A stretch of 64,000 bases of DNA from Massilia sp. PAMC28688. Its GTDB lineage: Bacteria > Pseudomonadota > Gammaproteobacteria > Burkholderiales > Burkholderiaceae_D. The position numbers and the translations under genes were made by a program. The DNA is taken from assembly GCF_019443445.1 (NCBI RefSeq), contig NZ_CP080378.1:558001-622000 (forward strand), in the 5' to 3' direction. How positions within the stretch are numbered: position 1 is the first letter of the stretch; the number at the start of each line of letters is the position of its first letter. Below the pieces are notes generated by a model. The model did not search any database, was not told the DNA's origin, and saw only the letters and a list, made by a program, of their open reading frames with translations. Shown here one piece after another: positions 15,750 through 26,341 of the stretch.

Positions 15750-17774
15750 TTAATGCGCGTGACGGCGTGAAGCGACGTCTTCGCGGGCACGGCTGGTTTT
15801 CTCGGCCATGCTGCTGAGATTAAAGCTGAAGCGGGCCGGCTGCGGCGCACCCAGCACCAGGTTGGCATCCCAGCTCACGCCGGTACGCATCTGAATCGGG
15901 GCCGGCAAGGCATCGACTTCGGCCTGGTTGATCCACGGTGCAATGCGGGCCACGACCGGTTTCAGGCGCGCCTTGATGGCAGGGGTGCCGATCCGGCCAC
16001 GCTGGCCCCAGGCCACGATCAGCTGGTCGCTGGTCATGCCTTCGGTGTAGCGGTTGGTGTAGCCAACGTCGTAGCGCACCCCATGACGGTAAGCCATCAT
16101 GAACTCTTCAAACAGCATGGCCAGGTCTTCCCGCGAATTCGATGGCGCCTTGGTCACGTCATCGATGTACAGCGAGTAGGCGTAGTCGTCATTGGCAATA
16201 TCGGACTCGAAGAAGCTGCCGACCTGGGCTGCCGTATAGGCTTTCTGGGTCGCCGTCGCCGTGGCGCCCTGGTACAGCACCTGGCCGAGACCCCGCATTT
16301 CCGCCGAACGCAGCGGGAAGTTCGCTGCCAGGTAATCCGATGGCAGCGACAGTGCATTAATGCGTGGCACCACGTTCATCAGGATCGACTTGTTCGGGTC
16401 GAGCGCGCGCTCGGCCGGCGGGAAGAAGTCTGCCGCGTGGGCCAGCTCGTGATACATCAGGCGGCCCAGGCCAAACAGCAGCTGGCTTTCAGGCCGCACC
16501 ACGCGCTCGGTGGGCGAATAGCTCTCGCGTGCGTAGTCGTTGTTGATGACCTGGCGGCCAACACCGGTAAAGTTGAGCTGCTCGGCAAAGGCTGCGCGGT
16601 AGTCCGGCACTTCCGTCACCACATCGCGTTCCTTGGCGTTGAGCCACAGGTAATCGGCGTCGAGGTAGATGGCGCCCGTGTGCGGCTGGTAGAAGCTTGG
16701 ACGCACGTGCGAGCCGATCACGATCGCCGTCACGCTGCCGAGCATGCGGCGGAAGTCGCCCTTGGCATCCTGGTTGATCAGGAAGGACTCAAAGTTCTTG
16801 CCCAGGAAATCATGCGAGACCAGCACACGGCTCATCACCTGCGCCACGGTTGGGATATTGCCTTCGCCAACGGTGGTGGCCAGCAGCGGCAGCTTGCTGG
16901 CGGTGCACAGGTTGGTGGCACCGGTACTGTTATTGAAGAACAGCGACACGTCATAGGTGCAGCTGGCCAGCACGCCGGCAAACGGGCCACCGGCCACATA
17001 CGGATGCACGCGGGCGGACTGCTCGAAAATATAGCCATCCGGACGCACTGCCTGGCGGTCAATGCTCACGATCACTTCATCGGAATCGACCCGGCCACTG
17101 CTGGTGGTCATGGTGGCGCGGAACTTGAGGGCCACGTCGGCAGGCGGCGTGTCGACCGGGGTGGGCGAGGCCGGGGACCTGAAGAACAGGACCTGCGGAT
17201 CGCGCGTGTCCATGGTCACGTCGGGACCTGCAATTTTTTCCCACACAATCTTGCTCACTGTCTCGCCATTGAGCAGGACTGGCCAGGCACGCACGGATGT
17301 ATCGGTGTTCACGCGCAGCGAGTGGTCGGCGCGCAGCGTGATGAAGCTGCCGGCAGGTGCCGCGGTGACGGCAATGCTGGTGGTGGCGCTGGAGGCGCGG
17401 CCATCGGTCAGAACTGCGTCGGCACGCAGCACCACCGTGCCGGTTTCGGCAGGCTCGAACGACACGGTCGGGTTGCGCGCCGCTGCCAGGGTCACGCTCG
17501 GACCACTGACCTGGGTCCACAGGACGCTGGCAATCGGTGCCGAGCAGCCGGACAGGGCAGCGGCGCCGGCGGTCTTGCCCGCCGCAACCGAGGCATCGGA
17601 CACGATGGAGATGCACGGTGCCGGCGTGGGTGTAGGCGTCGGGGTGGGCGTTGGAGTTGGAGTGGGTGTCGGCGTACTGCCGCCGCCACCGCCACCACCG
17701 CCGCCACAAGCGGTCAGCAGCAGAGCCAGGGTCAGGGCAGCGGGCTTGCAGGCAACGCGAATGAGATGTTTCAT
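15750..17774 (-). CDS. Surface lipoprotein with PT linker and HExxH zincin motif
   Basis: 674 residues from ATG 17774 (GGAATAA upstream). The signal peptide ends in lipobox LLLTAC, then a run of ten Gly and an (TP)n linker of about 11 units. Residues ~60-240 are two Ig/PKD-like beta domains (SGPSVTLAAARNPTVSFEP; KIVWEKIAGPDVT). The C-terminal ~430 residues hold HELAH at 442-446 (16437-16451), which fits the HExxH zinc site of metallopeptidases, with an acidic helix EDLAMLFEEFMM about 90 residues later as a possible third ligand. I do not recognise a named peptidase family, so protease activity is inference from the motif and extracellular layout. Confidence 0.75.
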   Translation of the reverse strand: MKHLIRVACKPAALTLALLLTACGGGGGGGGGSTPTPTPTPTPTPTPTPTPAPCISIVSDASVAAGKTAGAAALSGCSAPIASVLWTQVSGPSVTLAAARNPTVSFEPAETGTVVLRADAVLTDGRASSATTSIAVTAAPAGSFITLRADHSLRVNTDTSVRAWPVLLNGETVSKIVWEKIAGPDVTMDTRDPQVLFFRSPASPTPVDTPPADVALKFRATMTTSSGRVDSDEVIVSIDRQAVRPDGYIFEQSARVHPYVAGGPFAGVLASCTYDVSLFFNNSTGATNLCTASKLPLLATTVGEGNIPTVAQVMSRVLVSHDFLGKNFESFLINQDAKGDFRRMLGSVTAIVIGSHVRPSFYQPHTGAIYLDADYLWLNAKERDVVTEVPDYRAAFAEQLNFTGVGRQVINNDYARESYSPTERVVRPESQLLFGLGRLMYHELAHAADFFPPAERALDPNKSILMNVVPRINALSLPSDYLAANFPLRSAEMRGLGQVLYQGATATATQKAYTAAQVGSFFESDIANDDYAYSLYIDDVTKAPSNSREDLAMLFEEFMMAYRHGVRYDVGYTNRYTEGMTSDQLIVAWGQRGRIGTPAIKARLKPVVARIAPWINQAEVDALPAPIQMRTGVSWDANLVLGAPQPARFSFNLSSMAEKTSRAREDVASRRHAH

Positions 17775-17939
17775 GAAGTTATTCCCGAAAAAATGTTGAA
17801 CTACAGGCGAACTCTGCCACAACGCATTATGAGCAGGCGCGCCGCAATCCGGCGATCAAGAGCGAAAGTGTTTCACTGGTTACATGTCGATTACAATAGC
17901 CCAACTTAGCCCCCCGCACGATTGACCAGGAGAAAAATA

Positions 17940-18533
17940 ATGTTAAAACGTCACCATATGCTTGGATTGTTGTTTGTTAGCGTCATGACAAGTGCGGCAG
18001 CGGGCGACCAGCGCACCCAGTATGCATACGACACGCGCGAAGTGGCGGCGCGTTTTGCGGAAGACCGGGCCATTTGCGCGGAAGAGCGCAATCACGGCCA
18101 GCGCAAGAAATGCCTGCGCACCGCCGGCGCCGAGCGTGATCGCGCCATGGCACAGCTGCGCGCGCAGCATCGGCCGGGCCGGCAGCATGCCAGCGTGGGA
18201 TGCCATGATTGCGCCCGCGTGACGGCAGTCAATGTCAGTGAGCAGCGCGGCGACAGCAATGCGCTGGGCGTGGTGGCCGGCGGCGCGGCCGGCGCCCTGC
18301 TGGGCAGCCAGATCGGTGATGGCTCGGGCAAGACGGCCGCGACGATTGCCGGCGCGGTGGGTGGCGCTTACCTGGGCAAGCGCATCCAGGAAAAATCGGG
18401 CCGCAGCAAGGTCTGGCAGGTGGAAGTCGAATACGAGAACGGACGTCGCCGTTCGTTCTCGTTTGATCGCGATCCGGGCATCGTGCGGGGCGATCGGGTG
18501 CGTAACGCAGGCACGTCCATCACCCGCATCTGA
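17940..18533 (+). CDS. Glycine-zipper 2TM outer-membrane-type protein
   Basis: 197 residues from ATG 17940, with AGGAGA at 17928; a TTG six codons earlier is rejected. A signal peptide (cleavage near SAAAG, residue ~22) is followed by a charged region with four Cys, then two glycine-zipper helices GVVAGGAAGALLGSQIGDGSG and TIAGAVGGAYLGKRI (about 118-155), the pattern of SlyB/YmgG-like Rick_17kDa proteins. The C-terminus is a basic beta-type domain (WQVEVEYENGRRRSFSF). Such proteins sit in or under the outer membrane; the exact role is unknown. Confidence 0.8.
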   Translation: MLKRHHMLGLLFVSVMTSAAAGDQRTQYAYDTREVAARFAEDRAICAEERNHGQRKKCLRTAGAERDRAMAQLRAQHRPGRQHASVGCHDCARVTAVNVSEQRGDSNALGVVAGGAAGALLGSQIGDGSGKTAATIAGAVGGAYLGKRIQEKSGRSKVWQVEVEYENGRRRSFSFDRDPGIVRGDRVRNAGTSITRI

Positions 18534-18565
18534 GCGGGACGGTCCAGCGGCAAGGCGCCGTCCAC

Positions 18566-18602
18566 AAAAAAGCCCCCGGGTGATGCCGACCGGGGGCTTT
18601 TT
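18566..18602. terminator. Bidirectional terminator between glycine-zipper and acyl-CoA dehydrogenase genes
   Basis: A perfect nine-base-pair stem (AGCCCCCGG / CCGGGGGCT) with a ten-base loop has six A on its left and five T on its right, so it can terminate both converging transcripts. Confidence 0.85.
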
Positions 18603-18623
18603 GTTAGCTCATCTGGTCTACCG

Positions 18624-20414
18624 TCAGAACTGGTCTTCGGCCAGCGCCAGCACGCCGGCGCTGCCTTCGACGATGGCGGTGCGCATGCCGCTCGCCTGGG
18701 TCAGGATGTGGTCGGCAAAAAAGCGCGCGGTGGCGATCTTGGCCTTGTAGAAGGACGCATCGCCCTCGCCCGCATCAAGCTTGTTCTGTGCCACCAGTGC
18801 CGCGCGGGCCATCACCCAGCCGCCGAGCACGATACCGGCCAGCTTCAGGTACAGCACGCTGCCCGAGAACACGCCCTTGATATCGGACTTCATATTGGCT
18901 GCGGTGAATTCCACCACCGCCTCCAGCGCCGCGCTGCCTTCGGACAGGGCGCGGTGGATGGCCTTGAAGTCGTCACCGGCGGCCGCCGCCAGTTCGGCCT
19001 CGGTGGCACGCACCTGGGCGATGATGCCCTTGGCGACCGCGCCGCCGTCGCGTACCGTCTTGCGGCCGACCAGGTCATTGGCCTGGATGGCGGTGGTGCC
19101 TTCATAGATGGTCAGGATCTTGGCATCGCGGTAGTGCTGGGCAGCGCCGGTTTCCTCGATAAAGCCCATGCCGCCGTGGATCTGCACGCCGTCGCGCGTG
19201 ACATCCTGCGACATCTCGGTGGACCAGCCCTTGATGATCGGTACCAGGTATTCGTACACGGCCAGATTGGCCTTGCGCGTCTCCGGGTCCGGATGGTGGT
19301 GGGCCACGTCGCTGATGCCGGCGCCCACATAAGCGAGGGCACGCGCCGCCTCGGTCTGCGAACGCATGGACATGAGCATGCGGCGCACGTCCGGATGATG
19401 GATGATGGAGACGGGACCTGCGGAACCGGCCAGGTCGCGCGACTGCACGCGGTCCTTGGCAAAGGCGACCGCCTGCTGGTAGGCGCGCTCGGCCAGGCCG
19501 ATGCCCTGCATGCCCACGCCAAAGCGGGCCGCGTTCATCATGATGAACATGTATTCCAGGCCGCGGTTCTCTTCGCCCACCAGGGTGCCGATGGCGCCGC
19601 CGTGGTCGCCGAACTGCAGCACCGCCGTCGGGCTGGCCTTGATGCCCAGTTTGTGCTCGATCGAGACGCAGTGGGCGTCATTGCGCGCGCCCAGGGTGCC
19701 GTCGGCGTTGACCAGGAACTTGGGCACGATGAACAGCGAGATGCCTTTCACGCCCGGGGGCGCGTCCGGGGTGCGCGCCAGCACCAGGTGGACGATGTTC
19801 TCGGCCATGTCGTGTTCACCATAGGTGATGAAGATCTTGGTGCCGAACACCTTGTAGGTGCCGTCGTCCTGCGGCACCGCGCGGGTGCGCACGGCTGCCA
19901 GGTCGGAACCGGCCTGTGGCTCGGTCAGGTTCATGGTGCCGGTCCACTTGCCCGAGATGAGGGGCTCGAGGTAGGTCGCCTTTTGCGCGTCGGAGCCGGC
20001 CGTCAGGAGCGCTTCGATGGCGCCGTCCGACAGCAGCGCCACCAGCGCAAACGAGATCGAGGCGGCGTTGAGCATTTCGATGCAGGGCGTAGCCACCAGC
20101 TTGGGCAAGCCCTGGCCGCCAAAGTCCTGCGGGTGCTGCACACCCTGCCAGCCTGCTTCGGCAAAGCTCTTGAAGGCTTCCTTGAAGCCCTTGGCGGTGG
20201 TGACCTGGCCGTCGTGCCAGAAGCTCGGGTCCTTGTCGCTTGGCCAGTTCAGGGGCGCCACCACGGAGGTGCAGAATTTCGCATTTTCTTCCAGTACCGC
20301 TTCGACCGTGTCGGCGGTGGCGTCTTCGCAGCCCGGAAGCGCATTGACGGTGGACAGTCCGGCCAGTTCGTTCATCACGAACAGCATGTCTTTCAGTGGG
20401 GCTTTGTAGCTCAC
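18624..20414 (-). CDS. Acyl-CoA dehydrogenase with extra C-terminal domain
   Basis: 596 residues from GTG 20414, which has AGGAG at ideal spacing; this gives the family-typical start [17 protein letters not shown]. The core shows the FAD/acyl-CoA motifs [37 protein letters not shown] and the catalytic-region [20 protein letters not shown], whose Glu is the expected base. The ~130-residue C-terminal extension matches the Acyl-CoA_dh_C-type extended dehydrogenases of proteobacteria. It reduces ETF, whose genes lie immediately upstream on the same strand, but a terminator stands between them. Likely role: fatty-acid or related acyl-CoA oxidation. Confidence 0.94.
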   Translation of the reverse strand: MSYKAPLKDMLFVMNELAGLSTVNALPGCEDATADTVEAVLEENAKFCTSVVAPLNWPSDKDPSFWHDGQVTTAKGFKEAFKSFAEAGWQGVQHPQDFGGQGLPKLVATPCIEMLNAASISFALVALLSDGAIEALLTAGSDAQKATYLEPLISGKWTGTMNLTEPQAGSDLAAVRTRAVPQDDGTYKVFGTKIFITYGEHDMAENIVHLVLARTPDAPPGVKGISLFIVPKFLVNADGTLGARNDAHCVSIEHKLGIKASPTAVLQFGDHGGAIGTLVGEENRGLEYMFIMMNAARFGVGMQGIGLAERAYQQAVAFAKDRVQSRDLAGSAGPVSIIHHPDVRRMLMSMRSQTEAARALAYVGAGISDVAHHHPDPETRKANLAVYEYLVPIIKGWSTEMSQDVTRDGVQIHGGMGFIEETGAAQHYRDAKILTIYEGTTAIQANDLVGRKTVRDGGAVAKGIIAQVRATEAELAAAAGDDFKAIHRALSEGSAALEAVVEFTAANMKSDIKGVFSGSVLYLKLAGIVLGGWVMARAALVAQNKLDAGEGDASFYKAKIATARFFADHILTQASGMRTAIVEGSAGVLALAEDQF

Positions 20415-20434
20415 CTTGATCTCCTGGTCATTAC

Positions 20435-20467
20435 AAAAAAAGCGCACTCACCGGAGGTGAAATGCGC
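20435..20467 (-). terminator. Rho-independent terminator after etfA
   Basis: On the minus strand GCGCATTTCACC and GGTGAGTGCGC pair around a three-base loop with one bulge and are followed by seven T. It separates etfBA from the acyl-CoA dehydrogenase gene. Confidence 0.8.
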
Positions 20468-20496
20468 CCTTGGGTATGATCGCCCGCTGCGGGCAA

Positions 20497-21429
20497 TTAA
20501 CCGAGTTGTTTTACGAGGTCGGGTACGACTTCGAACAGGTCGCCCACGATGCCGTAGTCGGCCACCGAAAAGATCGGCGCTTCCGGATCCTTGTTGATGG
20601 CGACGATGGTCTTCGAGTCCTTCATGCCGGCCAGGTGCTGGATGGCGCCCGAAATGCCGACCGCGATGTACAGGCTCGGAGCGACGATCTTGCCGGTCTG
20701 GCCAACCTGCCAGTCGTTGGGCACAAAGCCTGCGTCCACGGCCGCGCGCGAGGCGCCCATGGCCGCGCCCAGCTTGTCAGCCAGCGGCTCGAGGATCTTG
20801 AAGTTGTCGCCCGAACCCATGCCGCGGCCACCGGAGACGATGATCTTGGCGGCGGTCAGTTCCGGACGGTCCGACTTGGCCAGCTCGCGGCCGACAAAGC
20901 TCGACTTGCCCGAATCGGCAACGGCGGCCAGCGCTTCGGTGGCGGCCGAGCCGCCGGTGGCGGCAGCCGAATCGAAACCGGTGGTGCGCACGGTGATGAC
21001 CTTGATCTTGTCCGACGACTGCACGGTGGCGATCGCGTTACCGGCATAGATGGGGCGCTCGAAGGTGTCGGGCGCATCGACCTTGGTGATTTCCGAGATC
21101 TGGGCCACGTCCAGCTTGGCGGCCACGCGCGGCAGGATGTTCTTGCCGTAGGCGGTGGCAGGCGCGAGGATGTGCGAGTAATTGGCGGCCACTGCCAGGA
21201 TCTGCTCGGCCACGTTTTCGGCCAGGCCGTCGGCGTGGTGCGGGGCGTCGGCAACCAGTACCTTGGTCACGCCGGCGATCTGCGCCGCTTCCGCGGCAGC
21301 GGCGCCGCAGTTGCTGCCGGCGACCAGGATGTGGACTTCACCGCCGCACTGCGACGCTGCGGTAACGGTGTGGTGGGTGCTGCCCTTCAGGGAAGCGTTG
21401 TCGTGTTCTGCGATGACTAATGCGGCCAT
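20497..21429 (-). CDS. etfA: Electron transfer flavoprotein subunit alpha
   Basis: 310 residues from ATG 21429 with AAGGATT upstream. The C-terminal FAD-binding part is clear: [43 protein letters not shown] and [19 protein letters not shown] carries electrons from acyl-CoA dehydrogenases to ETF-quinone oxidoreductase. It is 14 bases downstream of etfB in one operon. Confidence 0.97.
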   Translation of the reverse strand: MAALVIAEHDNASLKGSTHHTVTAASQCGGEVHILVAGSNCGAAAAEAAQIAGVTKVLVADAPHHADGLAENVAEQILAVAANYSHILAPATAYGKNILPRVAAKLDVAQISEITKVDAPDTFERPIYAGNAIATVQSSDKIKVITVRTTGFDSAAATGGSAATEALAAVADSGKSSFVGRELAKSDRPELTAAKIIVSGGRGMGSGDNFKILEPLADKLGAAMGASRAAVDAGFVPNDWQVGQTGKIVAPSLYIAVGISGAIQHLAGMKDSKTIVAINKDPEAPIFSVADYGIVGDLFEVVPDLVKQLG

Positions 21430-21443
21430 GATCAATCCTTAAA

Positions 21444-22193
21444 TTAGAGTACTTTGGCTTCGGTCTTGAGCTTGGCAACCAGGGTCGCGGCGTCCGGGAC
21501 CTTGATACCAGCGGAGCGCTTCGCAGGCTCGACCACCTTGAGTGTCTTCAGGCGCGGGGCAATGTCCACACCCAGGTCTTCCGGCTTGATCACTTCCAGC
21601 GGCTTTTTCTTGGCCTTCATGATGTTGGGCAGGGTGACGTAGCGCGGCTCGTTCAGGCGCAGGTCGGTGGTGATGATGGCCGGCAGCGACAGCGCCAGCG
21701 TTTCCAGGCCGCCGTCCACTTCGCGGGTGACGGTGACCTTGTCGCCTTCGAGCACAACCTTGGAGGCGAAGGTCGCCTGTGGCCAGCCCAGCAGCGCTGC
21801 CAGCATCTGGCCGGTCTGGTTGGAATCGTCGTCGATGGCCTGCTTGCCCAGGATGATCAGCTGTGGCTGCTCCTTGTCGGCCAACGCGCGGATCAGCTTG
21901 GCAACTGCCAGCGGCTCCAGCTCACTGGTCGTTTCCACCAGGATGCCGCGGTCGGCGCCAATGGCCATACCGGTGCGCAGGGTTTCCTGGGCTTGCGTCA
22001 CGCCGCACGAGATCGCCACAACTTCGGTGACCTTGCCGGCTTCCTTCAGGCGCATCGCTTCTTCGAGGGCGATTTCGTCGAAGGGGTTCATCGACATTTT
22101 GACGTTGGCGATATCGACGCCGCTGCCATCGGACTTGACGCGGACTTTGACGTTGTAGTCGACTACGCGTTTGACGGGAACCAGGACTTTCAT
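21444..22193 (-). CDS. etfB: Electron transfer flavoprotein subunit beta
   Basis: 249 residues, the usual length. [38 protein letters not shown] and [20 protein letters not shown] are conserved ETF-beta blocks; this subunit binds AMP and contacts the dehydrogenase. AAAGG precedes the ATG. The gene is first in etfBA; upstream lie a perfect TATAAT (22244-22249, minus strand) and a 12-base palindrome. Confidence 0.97.
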   Translation of the reverse strand: MKVLVPVKRVVDYNVKVRVKSDGSGVDIANVKMSMNPFDEIALEEAMRLKEAGKVTEVVAISCGVTQAQETLRTGMAIGADRGILVETTSELEPLAVAKLIRALADKEQPQLIILGKQAIDDDSNQTGQMLAALLGWPQATFASKVVLEGDKVTVTREVDGGLETLALSLPAIITTDLRLNEPRYVTLPNIMKAKKKPLEVIKPEDLGVDIAPRLKTLKVVEPAKRSAGIKVPDAATLVAKLKTEAKVL

Positions 22194-22243
22194 AGGTATG
22201 CCTTTGGGAAATGGAATAAGGTGACGTTACTAAAGTGGCCTAG

Positions 22244-22249
22244 ATTATA
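22244..22249 (-). promoter_or_regulatory. -10 element of the etfBA promoter
   Basis: Perfect TATAAT on the minus strand, about 50 bases before the etfB start. No good -35 hexamer is seen at the expected distance, which suggests an activator or a weak basal promoter. Confidence 0.45.
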
Positions 22250-22279
22250 AGAGCAAAATCGTTTCAGCACTAAATTAAA

Positions 22280-22291
22280 GCACGATCGTGC
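22280..22291. promoter_or_regulatory. Palindrome GCACGATCGTGC upstream of etfBA
   Basis: A perfect 12-base inverted repeat centred about 40 bases upstream of the -10 box. Its position and form fit an operator for a TetR-type regulator of fatty-acid or branched-chain acyl-CoA catabolism, as known in betaproteobacteria, but I cannot match it to a named consensus. Confidence 0.45.
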
Positions 22292-22399
22292 GATTTTTAG
22301 GTAGAGGAAATCCTCGAATCGTCGGCCATTTGAGTGGAAGTAACAGGAAGGCGAAGCGCGCGCTGGGGCACCCCGCCCGGGACAGGACAAGGCAGCGTT

Positions 22400-22657
22400 T
22401 TATTTGCGGCGCATCAAAAACGTGAATTCGTAACCGTTCTGGCTGTGGGCCAGCAAGGCATTGCCGGTCTGCTTGGCAAACGCCTGAAAGTCACGCACGG
22501 AACCGGAATCGGTGGCGACGATCTTGAGGACTTCGCCCGTCTCCATCTCGGCCAGGGCCTTCTTGGCCTTGAGAATTGGCAGGGGACAGTTGAGACCGCG
22601 GGCATCGAGTTCTTTGTGGAATTCCATGATTTCGCTGTCGAAAGTTGTTTCGCTCAT
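22400..22657 (-). CDS. tusA: TusA/SirA-like sulfur carrier protein
   Basis: 85 residues from ATG 22657. The N-terminal ELDARGLNCPLPILKAKKAL holds the invariant CPxP motif whose cysteine carries persulfide sulfur in tRNA thiolation and molybdenum-cofactor pathways. The C-terminal half (VLKIVATDSGSVRDFQAFAKQTGN) completes the two-layer fold. An in-frame upstream extension lies in AT-rich promoter DNA and is rejected. It stands alone, downstream of nothing on its strand except alaS 212 bases away. Confidence 0.9.
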   Translation of the reverse strand: MSETTFDSEIMEFHKELDARGLNCPLPILKAKKALAEMETGEVLKIVATDSGSVRDFQAFAKQTGNALLAHSQNGYEFTFLMRRK

Positions 22658-22811
22658 CGAGTGCTCTACTGGGTTGGTTGTACTCACGCGCCCAATATAC
22701 TCCAAATATAAATATATGACGCACCGCACCAATATTTAAGTTTTTTGTTGCATGATCACAACGACAATAGACATGTTGGAAAAGCCACGTTCTATTGGAG
22801 AATGAGGGTGT

Positions 22812-22845
22812 AAAAATGAACATCCCCGCGCGCGGCGGGGATGTT
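22812..22845 (-). terminator. Terminator of alaS
   Basis: A perfect 11-base-pair stem (AACATCCCCGC / GCGGGGATGTT) with a five-base loop, followed on the minus strand by CATTTTTA. It starts about 25 bases after the alaS stop codon. Confidence 0.75.
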
Positions 22846-22869
22846 GGTACTGCAAAAACGACTTGTGGT

Positions 22870-25479
22870 TTACATGCGCTGCGCGACCCAGGCTGCAACG
22901 CCGGCCAGGGCGTCAGGCAGGCCGCTCGGGTCCGTACCGCCGGCCTGTGCCATGTCGGGACGTCCGCCACCCTTGCCGCCCACCTGCTGGGCCACAAAAT
23001 TGACCAGTTCGCCCGCCTTGACCCGGGACGTGGCATCCGCCGTCACGCCCGCAATCAGGCTCACCTTGCCGCCGTCAACGCTGGCCAGCACGATGGCCGC
23101 GGTCTTGAGCTTGTCCTTGAGCTTATCCATGGTTTCGCGCAGGCGCGCCACGTCGGCGCCGTCCAGCGTGGCGGCCAGCACCTTGATGCCGTTCACGTCC
23201 ACGGCCTGGGTCACGAGTTCATCACCCTGCCCCGACGCCAGCTTCGACTTGAGCGCGGCCAGTTCCTTTTCCAGCGACTTGACCTGATCCTGCACCTGGG
23301 CGATGCGGGTGGTCAGTTCTTCCGGATTGGTCTTGAGGGCGCCGGCCGCTTCCTGCAGGCGGCGGTTGAGCGACTGCACCAGCGCCAGCGCGCCCTCGCC
23401 CGTCACCGCTTCCACGCGCCGGATGCCGGCAGCCACGCCGCCTTCGCCCACAATCTTGAACAGGCCGATGTCGCCGGTGCGGGTCACGTGCACGCCGCCA
23501 CACAGCTCCTTGGACGAGCCGATATCGAGCACGCGCACCTCGTCGCCGTATTTTTCGCCAAACAGCGCCATGGCGCCATGCTTGACGGCGTCGTCGAACG
23601 ACATGTGCTGCGCCTTTGTTTCATGGTTCTGCAGGATTTCGCGGTTGACGATCGCTTCCACCTGGGCGATCTGCTCGGCCGTCAGCGGGGCATTGTGCGA
23701 AAAGTCGAAGCGGGTCTTGTCCGGATCGACCAGCGAGCCTTTTTGCGCCACGTGGCCGCCCAGTACTTCGCGCAGGGCCTTGTGCATCAGGTGCGTGGCC
23801 GAATGGTTGCGGATGGTGCGCGCGCGCTTGGCTTCGTCCACATTGGCGTCCACCGTGTCGCCCACCTTGAGCGTGCCGGAACGCAGCACGCCGTGGTGGC
23901 CATACACGTCGGCCTGCACCTTGAGCGTGTCTTCCACTTCAAACTGCGCGCCGGCGGACGTGAGCACGCCCTGGTCGCCCACCTGGCCGCCCGACTCGGC
24001 GTAGAACGGGGTGGTGTCCAGCACCACCATGCCGGCCTGACCGGCTTTCAGTTCCTGCACCGAGACACCGTCCGCGTACAGGGCTGTCACGTGGCTGCCG
24101 TGAACGAGCTTGTCGTAGCCGACAAACTTGTTCTTCTCGCCGCTGTATTCGACCTTGGCGATCGACTTGAACTTGCCGGCCGCGCGTGCGGTCTTTTGGT
24201 CTTCTTCCATGGCGGCCTTGAAGCCGGCTTCGTCGAGCGTGATGCCGCGTTCGCGGCAGATGTCGGCGGTCAGGTCGAGCGGGAAGCCATAGGTGCTGTA
24301 GAGCGTAAAGGCGGTGACGCCATCGAGCTTTTTGGCATCCTTTGCCAGCTGCGCTTCCAGGATCTTCATGCCGTTTTCCAGCGTCTCGCCAAAGCGCTCT
24401 TCCTCGGTCTTGAGCACCTGGGCCACGCGCTCGGCGGCGTCAGCCAGTTCAGGGTAGGCAGTGCCCATCTGCTCGTTCAGGTCCTGTACCAGCTTGTAGA
24501 AGAATGGCTTGGTCTGGCCCAGCTTGTGGCCGTGGCGCAGGGCGCGGCGGATAATGCGGCGCAGGACATAGCCATGGCTCTCGGGCGCCGGAATGATGCC
24601 GTCGACGATCATGAACGACGCGGCGCGGATATGGTCGGCGATCACGCGCAGCGACTTGTTTTCCAGGTCGGTGGCACCGGTTTCGCGGGCGGCAGCGTGG
24701 ATCAATGCCTGGAACAGGTCGATCTCGTAATTGGAGTGCACGTGCTGCAGCACGGCGGCCAGGCGCTCCATGCCCATGCCGGTATCGACGCACGGCTTGG
24801 GCAGCTTGTGCATCACGCCTGCTTCGTCGCGGTTGAACTGCATGAACACCAGGTTCCATATCTCGATGAAGCGGTCGCCGTCTTCGTCGGGCGAACCGGG
24901 AGGGCCGCCGGCGATGTCGGCGCCGTGATCGTAGAACACTTCGGTGCACGGGCCGCACGGGCCGGTATCGGCCATCTGCCAGAAGTTGTCCGAGGCGTAG
25001 CGCGCGCCCTTGTTGTCGCCGATGCGGATGATGCGCTCTTTTGGCACGCCGATCTCGTTGGCCCAGATGTCGTAGGCTTCATCGTCTTCCTGGTACACGG
25101 TGACGGTCAGCTTTTCCGGCGGCAGGCCGTAGACCTGGGTGAGCAGCTCCCAGCAGTAGGCAATCGCATCGCGTTTGAAGTAGTCGCCAAAGCTGAAGTT
25201 ACCGAGCATCTCGAAAAACGTGTGGTGGCGCGCGGTGTAGCCGACGTTTTCCAGATCATTGTGCTTGCCGCCGGCGCGTACGCAGCGCTGCACCGAGGTG
25301 GCGCGCGTATACGGGCGGCTGTCGGTGCCGGTGAACACATCCTTGAACTGGACCATGCCGCTGTTCGTCAACAACAAGGTGGGATCGTTACCCGGCACCA
25401 GGGAGCTGGAACGGACAATCGTATGGCCCTTCGATTCAAAGAATTTCAGGAATTTGTCGCGAATTTCGGATGATTTCAT
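22870..25479 (-). CDS. alaS: Alanyl-tRNA synthetase
   Basis: 869 residues, normal length. Class II core motifs: [50 protein letters not shown]. The editing domain carries the zinc ligands [11 protein letters not shown] and [13 protein letters not shown], and the C-terminal C-Ala domain ends [12 protein letters not shown]. It charges tRNA-Ala and clears mischarged Ser/Gly. A TATAAT lies at 25520-25525 on the minus strand about 40 bases before the start. Confidence 0.98.
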   Translation of the reverse strand: MKSSEIRDKFLKFFESKGHTIVRSSSLVPGNDPTLLLTNSGMVQFKDVFTGTDSRPYTRATSVQRCVRAGGKHNDLENVGYTARHHTFFEMLGNFSFGDYFKRDAIAYCWELLTQVYGLPPEKLTVTVYQEDDEAYDIWANEIGVPKERIIRIGDNKGARYASDNFWQMADTGPCGPCTEVFYDHGADIAGGPPGSPDEDGDRFIEIWNLVFMQFNRDEAGVMHKLPKPCVDTGMGMERLAAVLQHVHSNYEIDLFQALIHAAARETGATDLENKSLRVIADHIRAASFMIVDGIIPAPESHGYVLRRIIRRALRHGHKLGQTKPFFYKLVQDLNEQMGTAYPELADAAERVAQVLKTEEERFGETLENGMKILEAQLAKDAKKLDGVTAFTLYSTYGFPLDLTADICRERGITLDEAGFKAAMEEDQKTARAAGKFKSIAKVEYSGEKNKFVGYDKLVHGSHVTALYADGVSVQELKAGQAGMVVLDTTPFYAESGGQVGDQGVLTSAGAQFEVEDTLKVQADVYGHHGVLRSGTLKVGDTVDANVDEAKRARTIRNHSATHLMHKALREVLGGHVAQKGSLVDPDKTRFDFSHNAPLTAEQIAQVEAIVNREILQNHETKAQHMSFDDAVKHGAMALFGEKYGDEVRVLDIGSSKELCGGVHVTRTGDIGLFKIVGEGGVAAGIRRVEAVTGEGALALVQSLNRRLQEAAGALKTNPEELTTRIAQVQDQVKSLEKELAALKSKLASGQGDELVTQAVDVNGIKVLAATLDGADVARLRETMDKLKDKLKTAAIVLASVDGGKVSLIAGVTADATSRVKAGELVNFVAQQVGGKGGGRPDMAQAGGTDPSGLPDALAGVAAWVAQRM

Positions 25480-25567
25480 GTCGTTTGGGCGAGTGAGAGC
25501 AGCATGCTATAAAAAGACGATTATAGCCTAGTCGCCCGGCCCCATTGTAGAGGGCAGGCTCGCCATT

Positions 25568-26323
25568 TCAGCGCGGGCCGTGGGGGCCGATCAGGTCCAG
25601 CCGGTCGGTACACAGGCCGTCCACGCCCCACGCCACGATCGTGCGCGCGCGCGCCGGATCGTTGACGGTGTAGCAAAACAGCCCGAACCCGGCCTGCTTT
25701 ACCTGCTGCGCCAGGGCCGGCGTCAGGAACTTGTGGTTGGTGTGGATGGCAACCGCGTCCAGGGCGCGGGCGTCGGTTTCCCAGCTGCCTTCGAGCCGGT
25801 CCACCAGCAGCGCGCGCGGCAGGCCGGGGGCGGCGGCGCGCGCGGCGGCCAGCGCCTCGCGGCTGAACGACGACAGCAGCGGCAGCAGCGCTGCGTCATC
25901 GCGGGCCAGCTCAGGGCCAAACATGGCGGCCGTGAGGCCCGCCACGACGGTGCCGGTCTGGCTGTCAAATCCCGGGGCCGGCTTGATTTCAATGTTCATC
26001 CAGATGCCGTGGGCACGGCAGGCAGCGGCAAAGTCGGCAAACAGGGGCACGGTCTCGCCGCGATAGCGCTCACCGAACCAGCTGCCGGCATCCATGGCCG
26101 CCAGTTCCCCGGCATCATAGTCAAACACATTGCCGGTGCCGGCCACGGTGCGGCCAAGGTAGGGGTCGTGCATCACCACCGGCACGCCGTCGCGCGCCAG
26201 CATGACGTCAAATTCCACGGCGTGAAAACCGTGTTCCAGGCCGCAGCGCAGGGCGGCCATGGTGTTTTCAGGGGCGAGCTTGCCGCCGCCCCGGTGCGCG
26301 AGGTAGGTTGGATAAGGCCACAT
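25568..26323 (-). CDS. ugpQ: Glycerophosphodiester phosphodiesterase
   Basis: 251 residues, single GDPD domain with no signal peptide, so cytosolic. The start has LAHRGGGKLAPENTMAA, where the HRG and E-N-T residues form the active site, then VEFDVMLARDGVPVVMHDP with the E-x-D pair and the second catalytic His. These enzymes release glycerol-3-phosphate from deacylated phospholipids; UgpQ is the cytosolic form. It is 18 bases downstream of the GlxA-type regulator and probably co-transcribed with it. Confidence 0.9.
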   Translation of the reverse strand: MWPYPTYLAHRGGGKLAPENTMAALRCGLEHGFHAVEFDVMLARDGVPVVMHDPYLGRTVAGTGNVFDYDAGELAAMDAGSWFGERYRGETVPLFADFAAACRAHGIWMNIEIKPAPGFDSQTGTVVAGLTAAMFGPELARDDAALLPLLSSFSREALAAARAAAPGLPRALLVDRLEGSWETDARALDAVAIHTNHKFLTPALAQQVKQAGFGLFCYTVNDPARARTIVAWGVDGLCTDRLDLIGPHGPR

Positions 26324-26341
26324 GGCGGCACGATACCATCT

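Noticed and set aside
16083..17909. Long open frame opposite the lipoprotein gene
   Set aside because: Shadow of the lipoprotein gene; the sequence is low-complexity His/Gly/Arg-rich and the signal-peptide-bearing opposite frame is clearly real.
22795..25473. Long open frame antisense to alaS
   Set aside because: It is a GC-rich shadow of alaS with no family resemblance, no ribosome site of note and a translation rich in His/Arg/Gly/Ala.
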